From: an uncultured Lachnospiraceae bacterium
GTDB taxonomy: Bacteria > Bacillota > Clostridia > Lachnospirales > Lachnospiraceae
Direction of reading: 5' to 3'
Length of the DNA: 25,105 nt
NCBI GenBank assembly: GCA_946183625.1
Contig: CAMHCL010000008.1
Span: 1-25,105 of the forward strand
The notes below the pieces were generated by a model. The model was not told the DNA's origin. It searched no databases and worked only from the letters and a program-made list of their open reading frames with translations. This document shows, in pieces, positions 15,597 to 24,400 of this stretch. The first letter of the stretch is position 1. Every line of letters begins with the position of its first letter. The position numbers and the translations under genes are program-made.

Positions 15597-17102
15597 TTAA
15601 TTCATATCGATATGCTCATGGACTGAGTCCAGAGCACTGACTATAACCTCCAGACTTTTCATATCAGATGGGAAGTTGGAGGTTATTGTTATTATATAAT
15701 TTCTATTATCAGGAGTATAAACTATACCACCGTCAGTGGTGGATATATTATGACCTTCACAGATCCAGCCGGCCTTAGACTGGGTCTTAAAATCTTTATA
15801 CTTTTTATTTGTATTCTCAGGACATTCCCCACTAAGGACTGAATAGATTGCAGAAAGACTTGGTGAATCCATCCACTCGGCAACCTTTATACCTGTTTCG
15901 TCTGTGTTCAGATATTCGTAATTCTTAATCCAGAGCAGAGCCATGGTTCGGGATGATATCTGAGGATAATTATAGATGGAAGAGTTCTCATCAGCTCCCA
16001 CTTCCTTGCACCATCTAAGCAATGGCTCTCTGCCATAGGATTTACGGATCGAACTATAGGATTTGTTATCGGACATTTCAAGTATTGCCTTATATGTGGT
16101 GGCAGAACGTTCTACAGTTTCAGGTTTATATTCAGACAGTGCAGGCATGTAGAGTCCTTTGATACAGCTGGCAGAATAAACCGTAAGGTCTGGATTGTAG
16201 GTGATTCCCTGACCTGTAGTGATATCTATCATGGTAAAACCTATCTGGTAATTACCATTAGGATTAATATCATTTAACGCGGAATTGATCAGCAGCTTGT
16301 CTTCAGCTGAGATCGTATAGCCGCCGATAGGGAGTATTGAGTTATCAGAACCTTCTGACTTAGAAGATACGTGGGCACTTGTCTCCTCAGTTTCAAGGAT
16401 ATTGTCCAGCAGCTTCTGCTTATCCACTTCCTGGCCTCTTGCATCAAGCAGATATAGCTTACCGTTAATCTCAGTGGTTCCGGTTGCAAGGCTGCCATCG
16501 GATTCAAAATAGTATTTGTTCCCATCGATAGTCTGCCATCCGGTCACCATCTCGCCATCTTCATTTATATAGTAGTATTTAAGGTCATCAGAAATCCATC
16601 CCATTCGGAGAATTCCTGTTTCGTCGAAGTAACATTTCTTACCAGCCACTGTACATTCACCAGTCATAGGGTGGCCGTCAGCCAGGAGGAAGTAGGTGTC
16701 GTCACCATCCTTATACCATCCTGTGGCTTTATGGCGGTAGGTATCTTCGACATAGCGGTCATCCTCACCTTCAACCCAGCCTCCCAGGTATTTGCCGTCG
16801 CTGCTGAAGTTATATGTGTAACCGTTTGGCAGTATATATGACCCGGTGACAGCATATCCTGAAGCATCAAAATAATACCAGTTCCCTGATAGAAACGCCC
16901 AGGAGGAAGAGTAGTATTCCCCAAGACCGTTAATAAACTTCGAACCGGTATCGTCAGTCTGCCATGTATTTCTGCCCTGTCTGGCTTTGTTTTCGGTGTG
17001 AAGAGTGTACATTAAAAAACCGACTAATGCGATAGCGATAGTCAGACATAGATAGAAGAATATTCTGATCAGAATTATTTGTTTTTTACCTAGAAATTCC
17101 AT
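15597..17102 (-). CDS. Membrane-anchored serine hydrolase: cell-wall-binding repeats plus class A beta-lactamase-like domain
   Basis: 501 residues. A short cytoplasmic start and one membrane span (about 9-31) without a clear cleavage site suggest an anchored extracellular protein. Residues 65-222 hold about seven cell-wall-binding (choline/glucan-binding type) repeats of the pattern GW...G..YYF...G.M.TG. The C-terminal domain (about 265-495) has the penicillin-recognising triad: S312-C-I-K315 (SxxK), S344-D-N346 (SDN) and K443-A-G445 (KTG-like). The Glu166 equivalent of true beta-lactamases is not obvious. It may be a peptidoglycan-acting peptidase or esterase, or a pseudo-beta-lactamase, rather than a resistance enzyme. 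Shine-Dalgarno pairing upstream of the start is weak. It converges with the tubulin-like gene and is divergent from thiG. Confidence 0.85.
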   Translation of the reverse strand: MEFLGKKQIILIRIFFYLCLTIAIALVGFLMYTLHTENKARQGRNTWQTDDTGSKFINGLGEYYSSSWAFLSGNWYYFDASGYAVTGSYILPNGYTYNFSSDGKYLGGWVEGEDDRYVEDTYRHKATGWYKDGDDTYFLLADGHPMTGECTVAGKKCYFDETGILRMGWISDDLKYYYINEDGEMVTGWQTIDGNKYYFESDGSLATGTTEINGKLYLLDARGQEVDKQKLLDNILETEETSAHVSSKSEGSDNSILPIGGYTISAEDKLLINSALNDINPNGNYQIGFTMIDITTGQGITYNPDLTVYSASCIKGLYMPALSEYKPETVERSATTYKAILEMSDNKSYSSIRKSYGREPLLRWCKEVGADENSSIYNYPQISSRTMALLWIKNYEYLNTDETGIKVAEWMDSPSLSAIYSVLSGECPENTNKKYKDFKTQSKAGWICEGHNISTTDGGIVYTPDNRNYIITITSNFPSDMKSLEVIVSALDSVHEHIDMN

Positions 17103-17241
17103 GATATGATTTTACCACGGTGAAGGGGAGAATGGTAGCGGAATAATCTTTAACATGCATACTGATTGGAAATAGTTGAAAAATCTTGATATATAAGTAA
17201 AATGTAAAATATAGAGATACATGTTTTCACAGGAGACAAAA

Positions 17242-17955
17242 ATGGAATACGACGTATTAACAATTGGAGATATAACATTAACAAGCAGATTCATACTTGG
17301 TTCTGGAAAGACTGCGAAGTATACGCCGGAACTGATAAGGTCTGCAGTAGAGGATGCAAAAGCAGAGATGGTTTCAGTAGCAATCAAAACTCTTGATGAT
17401 GAGGATTGCGTACTTGATTATATACCGGAAGGAGTCAGGGTTCTTCCAAATACTTTAGGTGCAACCAATGCGGCGGAAGCAATTGAGATGGCTCATAAAT
17501 CTCGCGACAGAGGTTTGGGCAATCTGATTAAGATAGAAATCATGAATGATTCTAAATATCTTCTTCCGGATATTAATGAAACTGTTGAAGCGGTAAGAGT
17601 GCTTGCTTTAGAAGATTTTATAGTTATGCCTTATATCTATCCCAGCCTTCCGACAGGAAGAAAGCTAATCGAATATGGGGCAGCTGCGCTTATGCCACTT
17701 GCTTCTCCCAGTGGTTCTAATAAAGGACTTGCAACAGGTGACTTCATACAGCAGTTCATTAACGAATTCGATGTACCTATTATCGTAGACGCTGGAATCG
17801 GTCGCCCATCACAGGCTTGCGAAGCCATGGAAATGGGATGTGATGCAGTAATGGCAAATACTGCCCTTGCCACAGCTGGAAATCTGCAACTTATGGCAGA
17901 AGCCTTTTATTCTGCTATAAAAGCCGGAAGAGAGGCATATCTTTCAAGAATATAA
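17242..17955 (+). CDS. thiG: Thiazole synthase homologue (ThiG), solitary
   Basis: ThiG builds the thiazole moiety of thiamine from 1-deoxyxylulose-5-phosphate, dehydroglycine and ThiS thiocarboxylate. The 237-residue protein keeps the TIM-barrel landmarks: Lys97 in LIKIEI (the Schiff-base lysine), MPLASPSGSNKGL (phosphate site), PIIVDAGIGRPSQA and ANTALATA near the end. Departures from the usual sequence are SGKTAKY for TGKY and TLGATNA for the NTAG block. Start 17242 is chosen because AGGAG (17231-17235) precedes it by 6 nt; the in-frame ATG at 17221 has no such site. None of thiS, thiF, thiH or thiC is adjacent, unlike the usual operon. It could be a paralogue with another sulfur-insertion role, though ThiG is the best call. 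Confidence 0.85.
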   Translation: MEYDVLTIGDITLTSRFILGSGKTAKYTPELIRSAVEDAKAEMVSVAIKTLDDEDCVLDYIPEGVRVLPNTLGATNAAEAIEMAHKSRDRGLGNLIKIEIMNDSKYLLPDINETVEAVRVLALEDFIVMPYIYPSLPTGRKLIEYGAAALMPLASPSGSNKGLATGDFIQQFINEFDVPIIVDAGIGRPSQACEAMEMGCDAVMANTALATAGNLQLMAEAFYSAIKAGREAYLSRI

Positions 17956-17960
17956 TATTA

Positions 17961-18000
17961 AAGTGGGCTGCACATTTTAAAATGTGCAGCTCACTTTTTT
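17961..18000 (+). terminator. Terminator after thiG
   Basis: AAGTGGGCTGCACATTTT is followed by its near-perfect complement AAAATGTGCAGCTCACTT (one G-T pair) and a run of T to 18000. This is a long strong stem that isolates the pilus locus from thiG. Confidence 0.92.
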
Positions 18001-18001
18001 A

Positions 18002-18056
18002 TTGTCAACGTTTGGTTTACGTAAAGTTGACAAGAATTGCAATTTGGTAGTATAAT
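18002..18056 (+). promoter_or_regulatory. Pilus operon promoter with overlapping operator-like inverted repeat
   Basis: TTGACA (18027-18032) and TATAAT (18051-18056) are both perfect hexamers with 18 bp spacing. The -35 is embedded in an inverted repeat with arms TTGTCAAC (18002-18009) and GTTGACAA (18026-18033). Between the arms lies the palindrome TTTACGTAAA (18016-18025). The string TTGGTTTACGTAAA (18012-18025) is also found, reversed, in the murA leader. A repressor bound here would compete with RNA polymerase at the -35. Confidence 0.75.
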
Positions 18057-18090
18057 TAACTATCTATCTTTATGTCTGCAGGGGAATTTC

Positions 18091-18642
18091 ATGGACGAAA
18101 GAGAAGGCGTAGAAATAAAAAAAGAGACGGGAAGTACAGGCAAGAAGAAACGTAAAAGAACTGCGGCTTCATTTATGATTGAGTTTTTTATAAAAATTGG
18201 AGTCACAGCAATCGTTGTTGCTGTTCTTTTGCTGTTCGTTGCTGGCATATATGTGAAGCATGATAATTCATCCTATCCTATGATCAAGGATGGAGATTTG
18301 TGCATTACATATAAACTTGCGAAGATTAGAGACGGTGATGAGATAGCTTATAAAAAGGATGGTAAGATACGTTTCGGAAGAGTAGTGGCTTTTCCGGGAG
18401 ACGTAATTGACGTGAATGATGGGAATCTTGCTGTCAATGGATACTCGACATTTGAAAATGCAGTATATCCTACAACGGTTGAAGGGATTTCGATTAACCT
18501 TCCTTATACGGTTCCAGAAGGAACGTATTTTGTGCTGAATGATTACAGAGACGATATAACAGATAGCAGAACATATGGTGGGATTTTAAAGTCAGATACC
18601 AAGGGCAAGGTAGTACTACTGCTGAGACGTAGAGGCTTCTGA
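18091..18642 (+). CDS. SipA-like signal peptidase homologue, catalytic Lys absent
   Basis: 183 residues: a Lys/Arg-rich cytoplasmic start, one membrane span (about 33-54) and an outside S26 signal-peptidase domain. The first box, SSYPMIKDGD, keeps Ser60 at the nucleophile position. In the box that normally reads KRVIGLPGD the sequence is GRVVAFPGD, so Gly96 replaces the general-base Lys. The last box, NDYRDDITDSRTYGGI, is conserved. Streptococcus pyogenes SipA, needed for pilus polymerisation, also has Gly at the Lys position, so this protein is more likely an assembly factor than an active peptidase. Start 18091 follows AGGGGAA (18080-18086); an upstream in-frame ATG (18037) lies before the -10 and is excluded. 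First gene of the pilus operon. Confidence 0.85.
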   Translation: MDEREGVEIKKETGSTGKKKRKRTAASFMIEFFIKIGVTAIVVAVLLLFVAGIYVKHDNSSYPMIKDGDLCITYKLAKIRDGDEIAYKKDGKIRFGRVVAFPGDVIDVNDGNLAVNGYSTFENAVYPTTVEGISINLPYTVPEGTYFVLNDYRDDITDSRTYGGILKSDTKGKVVLLLRRRGF

Positions 18643-18715
18643 TCATTATAGTAAAGTTCGTTGTTGCATGTGAATGCAATGAAAATATTATATTTCATAT
18701 ATGGAGGTAAAAAAT

Positions 18716-19984
18716 ATGAAAGCAAAAAGGACACTTTTGGCGTTTGTTACCGTCATGCTTATGACGATAATGACAGTAATGCCGGTAAGTGCGGCATCTT
18801 CATCTTCTTATGGGGATGGTGTAGCTGCACAAGACGTTGAGTTTAACAAGATTCTTATACTTCAACAAGGTAACAATGTACCGAATGTTGATTTTGATTT
18901 TGAGGTGTCTGTACCGGAAAATAATATTCCTGCGACTGCTGCTACTATGGCGGTACTTAAGGGGGTAGGGGCACCTACAATCGATACGGTATCATTTACT
19001 GTAGGTACTAGTAAGGATACTACATCCAAGGTTTCGGGTTATGATACTGTTACTAAGACTGCTACAGTTGATTTTTCGGGAATTGAATTTAATGAGCCGG
19101 GAATATATAGATACTATATCAAGGAGACTGCCAATAATAATGCAGTTGTCTATGATGTGGATGCAACTGATGTAAAAACAGCAGGTGATTTATATCGTAC
19201 TCTCGACGTGTATGTAGAAGATGATACAACCACTAGTCTTGGACTCAAGGTGACTGCTTATGTAATGTATGATGGGAAAATCGAAACAGGCCCAGCTGTT
19301 CCGAGTTCAACTGAGACACCGGTTAGTGGAACTGCTATAACAACTACTGCTCAAGTTAATACTGCTGATTTAGATGATAGTAGAATTACTGATGTCGTAA
19401 AGACTGATAACTTCATGAATTATTATGATGATTATAATGTTACATTCAGTAAGACTGTAGCAGGAAATCAGGGATCAAAGGACAAGTATTTTGAGTTTAC
19501 ATTTACAGTAAACGGACTTAGTGCAGGCACAAAATATAATGTGGATATAACAAATGCTGTGGCTAATCCTTCATCAACACCAGCAACAACTGTAACCGTT
19601 GCTGCAAATCCTACAACCGTTACAGCAGATGCTTCCGGTAAAATTGAACAGAAGTTCTATCTTCAGCATGGTCAGAGCATAGTGATTAAAGGACTTGCAA
19701 AAGGAACATCTTATACAATTTCCGAGAATAAGGAAGACTATACAGCAACCGCTGTCGCAACAGAGGCTGTAGATGATCATTCTGTAAACGTTTCAGCGGG
19801 AGATACCGCAGTCGATGAAGGTATTGTCGGAGACACTACTATTGATTTTACAAATAACCGTGATGGAATTATCCCAACCGGTATCATTATATCAGTAGCT
19901 GGTCTTCTTATCGTAGGTATCATCGCAGTTATCGGATTTGTATTCTTTGGTGTTCATTCAAAGAGAAGATACGAAGAAGACTAG
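18716..19984 (+). CDS. Major pilin, FctA/Spy0128 type
   Basis: 422 residues, secreted and sortase-polymerised. The signal peptide runs to about VSAA (residue 27). Two isopeptide-linkage domains are suggested: domain 1 with Lys45 (FNKIL), Glu137 (YYIKE) and an Asn near 232-235; domain 2 with Lys246 (FSKTV), Glu337 (YTISE) and Asn380 (DFTN). In FctA-type pilins such Lys-Asn pairs form internal bonds helped by the Glu. The sorting signal is IPTG (386-389), then a long hydrophobic stretch and SKRRYEED. IPTG resembles the EVPTG signal of Spy0128, which is cut by a class B pilus sortase, matching the next gene. GGAGG (18703-18707) supports the ATG at 18716. A small hairpin (TTGCAT/ATGCAA, 18664-18679) in the gap before it may affect expression relative to sipA. 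Confidence 0.85.
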   Translation: MKAKRTLLAFVTVMLMTIMTVMPVSAASSSSYGDGVAAQDVEFNKILILQQGNNVPNVDFDFEVSVPENNIPATAATMAVLKGVGAPTIDTVSFTVGTSKDTTSKVSGYDTVTKTATVDFSGIEFNEPGIYRYYIKETANNNAVVYDVDATDVKTAGDLYRTLDVYVEDDTTTSLGLKVTAYVMYDGKIETGPAVPSSTETPVSGTAITTTAQVNTADLDDSRITDVVKTDNFMNYYDDYNVTFSKTVAGNQGSKDKYFEFTFTVNGLSAGTKYNVDITNAVANPSSTPATTVTVAANPTTVTADASGKIEQKFYLQHGQSIVIKGLAKGTSYTISENKEDYTATAVATEAVDDHSVNVSAGDTAVDEGIVGDTTIDFTNNRDGIIPTGIIISVAGLLIVGIIAVIGFVFFGVHSKRRYEED

Positions 19985-20036
19985 TATCCAGCCTGATTTC
20001 TGGTTTTGTTGTGATGTAGATTGGATGGATTAAATC

Positions 20037-20741
20037 ATGAAGCGTTTTTGGATATGGATGAATATAATATACGAAAAGTTTATGTTTGTCGTATTTCTTG
20101 TGGCGCTTCTGATAGTAGCATATGGCCTGTATGATGCATGGTATGTGTATAATAAGGCCGGAGACGATAGTTATCTGAAGTATAAACCTATCCCTGGTCA
20201 GGGAGTGCCGAATGACGCTCCGCTTACTGAGGATTATGTTGCATGGCTGACTATCGATGATACAAATATAGATTACCCTGTGATGCAGGGCGATAATAAC
20301 ATGAAATATCTAAATATGAATCCGTACGGTGAGTATTCTCTGTCAGGAAGTATATTCCTGGATAGTAGAAATAGTGCAGATTTTACTGATGACTATTCCA
20401 TACTCTATGGACATCACATGGAGTACGGGAAAATGTTCGGTGCGCTGGACGATTTCCTAGATAAGAAATACATGAATGAACACAGTACGGGGACGCTAAT
20501 AGTAGGACGTGACGGCAGCAAAGTATATGACTTGGGTGTCTTTGCTTGTATGAAGGTGAATGTATATGACAAGAAGGCTCTGGATCCGGATTCGCTGGAG
20601 AACGTAGAGAAACTTATAAAAGAAGAGGCTTCGAATATAAATACCTCCATAGAAAAAAGTAATCATATACTGGTGCTTTCAACGTGCATAGAACCAGTGT
20701 CAACCAATAGGCTGCTGGTGTTCTGCTATGTGTATGAATAA
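20037..20741 (+). CDS. Class B pilus sortase
   Basis: A 234-residue membrane transpeptidase that links pilins or anchors them to the wall. It has an N-terminal membrane span (about 14-34) and a class B catalytic domain with NIDYPVMQGDNNMKYLN (77-93). Catalytic residues are His126 in YGHHM, Cys217 in LSTC and Arg225 in TNRLLVF. Class B enzymes usually act on NPQTN-type haem proteins, but the FCT-3 pilus locus of group A Streptococcus also uses a class B sortase for FctA. Position between the major pilin and the small pilin supports a pilus polymerase. The Shine-Dalgarno site is weak (GGATGG), suggesting lower translation than the pilin. Confidence 0.92.
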   Translation: MKRFWIWMNIIYEKFMFVVFLVALLIVAYGLYDAWYVYNKAGDDSYLKYKPIPGQGVPNDAPLTEDYVAWLTIDDTNIDYPVMQGDNNMKYLNMNPYGEYSLSGSIFLDSRNSADFTDDYSILYGHHMEYGKMFGALDDFLDKKYMNEHSTGTLIVGRDGSKVYDLGVFACMKVNVYDKKALDPDSLENVEKLIKEEASNINTSIEKSNHILVLSTCIEPVSTNRLLVFCYVYE

Positions 20742-20759
20742 AAGAAATGGATTCGCCAT

Positions 20760-21464
20760 ATGAATAGATTTGATGCTAAAAATTCGAATATTTTAATAGT
20801 GAAATGCTCCGCCAGGGGAAGGCTTATTATGGCCTTCCTTATGGTGATGGGCATTTTATGCGTTTTTGGCAGTAGTATGACGGCGAATGCAGCATTTCAA
20901 TATGACCCTGTGGAGGCGCATATTGCATTTGACTGTAAGAAGATAGATGGAATGGAGGAAAACATTTATCAGATAAGCATCAAATCAGAAACGGATTATG
21001 CACCCGTTCCGGAAAAGAATACAGTAACAGTTAACGATTCGGGAAAAGGAGAGTTTATAGTGACCATTTCAGAGCCGGGCAATTACGAATATCTCCTTTA
21101 TCAGATAAAGGGCTCTGACGAAAATATAAAATACGATGACACAAAGTACGATGTACATGTCAGCGTGCTATCAGATGAAAACGGGAAGCTCACTTATTCG
21201 GTGGCTGTGACTCTTGCAGACACAGATGACAAACCGGAAAGTGTCGAATTTAAGAATGCTACAGCAGGAGCTGATAAAACAACCGAAGCTCCTCCTGAAA
21301 AAATAAATCCACCTGTGAATAAACAGACGAAGATAAAGACCGGCGACGAGGTACGCCTTGCATTTGCTATGATCATGGCTATGATTGCGATTGCCGGAAT
21401 AATCACGGTTGTTCGTGAGAAGAAGAATACTATTAAGGAGACAAAAGAGGTCGGTGAAAAGTAG
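20760..21464 (+). CDS. Minor pilin, FctB-like, KTGD-anchored
   Basis: Up to 234 residues. A secretion signal ends near TANA (residue 44), followed by a single FctA/Cna-type beta domain with FDCKK at its start, ISEPGNYEY in the middle and VEFKNAT at its end. Next comes a Pro-rich linker (TTEAPPEKINPPVNKQ) and a C-terminal anchor: KTGD, hydrophobic span, then RE and KK. Size, Pro-rich tail and position after the sortase match streptococcal FctB, the basal pilin linking the fibre to the wall. The start is uncertain. ATG 20760 has little Shine-Dalgarno match, an in-frame GTG at 20799 would give a more normal signal peptide, and ATG 20829 has AGGGGAAGG upstream but loses the positive charges. The 3' end overlaps the next gene by 11 nt. 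Confidence 0.78.
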   Translation: MNRFDAKNSNILIVKCSARGRLIMAFLMVMGILCVFGSSMTANAAFQYDPVEAHIAFDCKKIDGMEENIYQISIKSETDYAPVPEKNTVTVNDSGKGEFIVTISEPGNYEYLLYQIKGSDENIKYDDTKYDVHVSVLSDENGKLTYSVAVTLADTDDKPESVEFKNATAGADKTTEAPPEKINPPVNKQTKIKTGDEVRLAFAMIMAMIAIAGIITVVREKKNTIKETKEVGEK

Positions 21465-24400
21465 TACGCTTAAAAAGAGAATAATAAGCGGATTTACGGT
21501 ACTTTCGCTCATCATTTCAACATTTGCGCCTGCAATAACGGCGTTTGGTGAAGGTGAGCTGGAGGCTTCTTTGTATGAAGTAATGTCCGAATCTACGGAT
21601 ACTGCCGAAGTGACAGTATTCAGTTCTTCTGATGGCTCCGGAATCGAGGTTGTTTGCGCAACCGAGTCCGATGCCGAGGTCGGCGCAGATGAAGGTCTTG
21701 AGGTGCTCGAAAGCTACAAGATCGGCGACCGCGAGGACGGTTCGGACGAGACGCTCTGGGTTAAGGCTGATCCGGATGAAAGTGTATCGCTGCAACCGGA
21801 AGAAAGTATGGCTATCTACAGCGTAGAGGATGATGAGATAGATGACGTGATCATCGAGGATATTGCCGAAGAAGATGATCCGTGCGAGATAGAGGATGAC
21901 GTGACCGGACTTGCGCTGGTTAAGGATTCGGGATATAGGCATTTGAACTTTGATCTTGAATCAGTAACACTTGATGGTATGATGCCAAAGAACTCAACAG
22001 CTGAGGCTGTTGATGTTACGGAGATGTATAGGGATGCAGAGGTTTCTGGTGCTTCGCTCACAGATGCTACATTAACAGATGCTGACGGTGCTTCGGATTC
22101 AAATGTCATTGCAGCGTTTGATATCACGATCAAGTATGGCGAGTTAGAATACCAGCCATCATCAGATCGCCCGATTGCTGTATCCATAGAAGATTCCCAG
22201 ATTAAATCCGATTCTAATCTTCGTGTGTTCCATATAAAGGATGATGGAACGAAAGAAGAAATCAAAGACTTTAGCGTTGAAGACGGTAAGGTTAGTTTTA
22301 GTGCGGTTGGGTTTAGTATTTATGAGATAGAGGAGGGCCCTAGCCCTTCTGGAGTAAAACCTGTGTATCATCAGCTAACAGACTTAAGTTTGATTTCGAC
22401 TTTGGGTGAGAATGGATTGTGTATAAGTAATAGTGATAAAAGATATCTTAATGGTGAAGTTGTATCTGGATTTAAGGATAATGCCGATAGATATGGTCTT
22501 CTTTCTACATCAGCTTCAAATAGTGTTCCTGATGATGCAGCCATCTTTTTCTTTGAACCTGTTAGCGGATCAACAGACTCATATTATATATATACAAAAA
22601 AGCAAGGTGTGAAATACTATATTACATTATCTACAGTGCAAGGCAATAGTCTTCGTGGAAGTGCAAATTTGACGACTGATTCTAAAACTGCAATTACAAT
22701 TACTTCAAATGGGGATGGAACATTTAGTGCGTATGGAAAACCTGATGGTTCTAGTACTGATTATTATTTGGATAGGAATACAAGGTCTGGTACTGGTAAT
22801 GGTGCAATAGCCTCGTATGCTGATGCAACTGATAAAAATCTTTTTGTGATGAATCTTTGGTATCCAGAAGGTTCAATTGATCCTTACGGACTTGATGGAA
22901 ATGCCTATGGACTTATGAACTATTCGGGAAGTGGAGATGGAAATGCTTTAATGGCAGATACGAGTAATAATTATCATGCTCTGATTCCTCTTGAAACTCG
23001 AACGGAAGCTGGGAAAAAGATACTATTTGTTGACGAAGCAAGTGATATATCTTTGTGGTCATTTGAATACATTGGAAATACTAATGAATATAAAATGCAT
23101 ACTACTATAGATGGAGAAAAGTACTATCTTAAGGTTGATAGTTCAGGCCTCTCTTATGTAAGTGATGCAGACGATGCATCTATTATTAAGGTGACTCCAT
23201 TAACAGGATCAGATTCTGGAAAGATTAAACTATCTGCTGATAATAATTATATATCATTTGTGAGTGGAGTTGGATTTGGTGTAACTACAGATGGTTCGTC
23301 TGCTGGCTGCAAACTTAATCTTGTTAAAAAGTCGCAGGCTTCTGGTGAAGAAATGACATATTCTGCTACAGAAGTTAGTGTGTCTGATACTGCAAATGTA
23401 CATAATGGCTCAAAGGTTATTGTTTATACACGTATATGGGATGATGAAAGTAAAGAGTACCGCTTCTATGCTGTGGATAAAGATGGAACCTTAAAGCGAT
23501 GCTATGAGCGTGGTAATAAAATCATGTGGATTGGTAATTCAATGAATACTCTTGAGTGGGATTTTACTGAGTATTATTGGGAAGGAACGAATGATCCAAA
23601 TTATTACTATGAATTATATAATCCGTCATCTGGTTTGTATTTTGCACCACAATGGACTAATCAGCAGCTCCTTTCTGAGGAAAAAGTAGGTATTAATCTT
23701 AATGGGCGTAGAAATAATGAATATTATACAGATATAGTGGCATGGGATGAAGATTACTATAACTTTGCTGCTGTAAAAGCTTCAGATGATAATTCTACTC
23801 TTGAGATATGTTCATTAATAAAAGCAGATACATTTTATTTTGCGGTAATGGATCCTGTTTTTCCAGACGATCAGCTTCATACTGTGGAGACAGTTGATAA
23901 TAACAAGTATGGCATAAAAATGAAGTTGATTAATTATGACGAAGATAATGGTAAAAGTAAAATAACACAAGACTATTTTGGTGGATCTGAGTTAAATACA
24001 AAAGGATTATTATCCACTAATCTTGTAAACGGATACCCTACTGTAAAAAAGGGAAATGTAGGGGCTGATTTTAGTGGTGCTTTTAGTGGCGCTTCTCCGG
24101 TTAACAATCTTTTTATTCAAAGTATTTATGATGAAAGTGGTTATTTTGAATTTGATAGCTGCCAGAACTTTGCAACTATAATTAATTCTGAAGGAAATGT
24201 AGGTAGCAATTTTACTGTATATCAAGAACTTGGTACAGCGGATCCTTATGAAAGAAGTACACTGAGGCACGGCCAGTTTCTGCCGTTTAACACAATTAAA
24301 GCGGGTGAATTTGCGAAAAACAATCCGGAAAACATGTATTCTGCTTTTTCAAACTATCAAAATTGGAATGTCGGCATTCTTCCGGATAGCGATCCGAGAA

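Noticed and set aside
18037..18090. Upstream in-frame ATG start for the SipA-like protein.
   Set aside because: It lies before the -10 of the operon promoter and has no ribosome binding site.
19985..20036. Attenuator hairpin (CCAG...CTGG then TTTTG) between the major pilin and the sortase gene.
   Set aside because: Only four base pairs; too weak to call, though reduced sortase expression relative to pilin would make sense.
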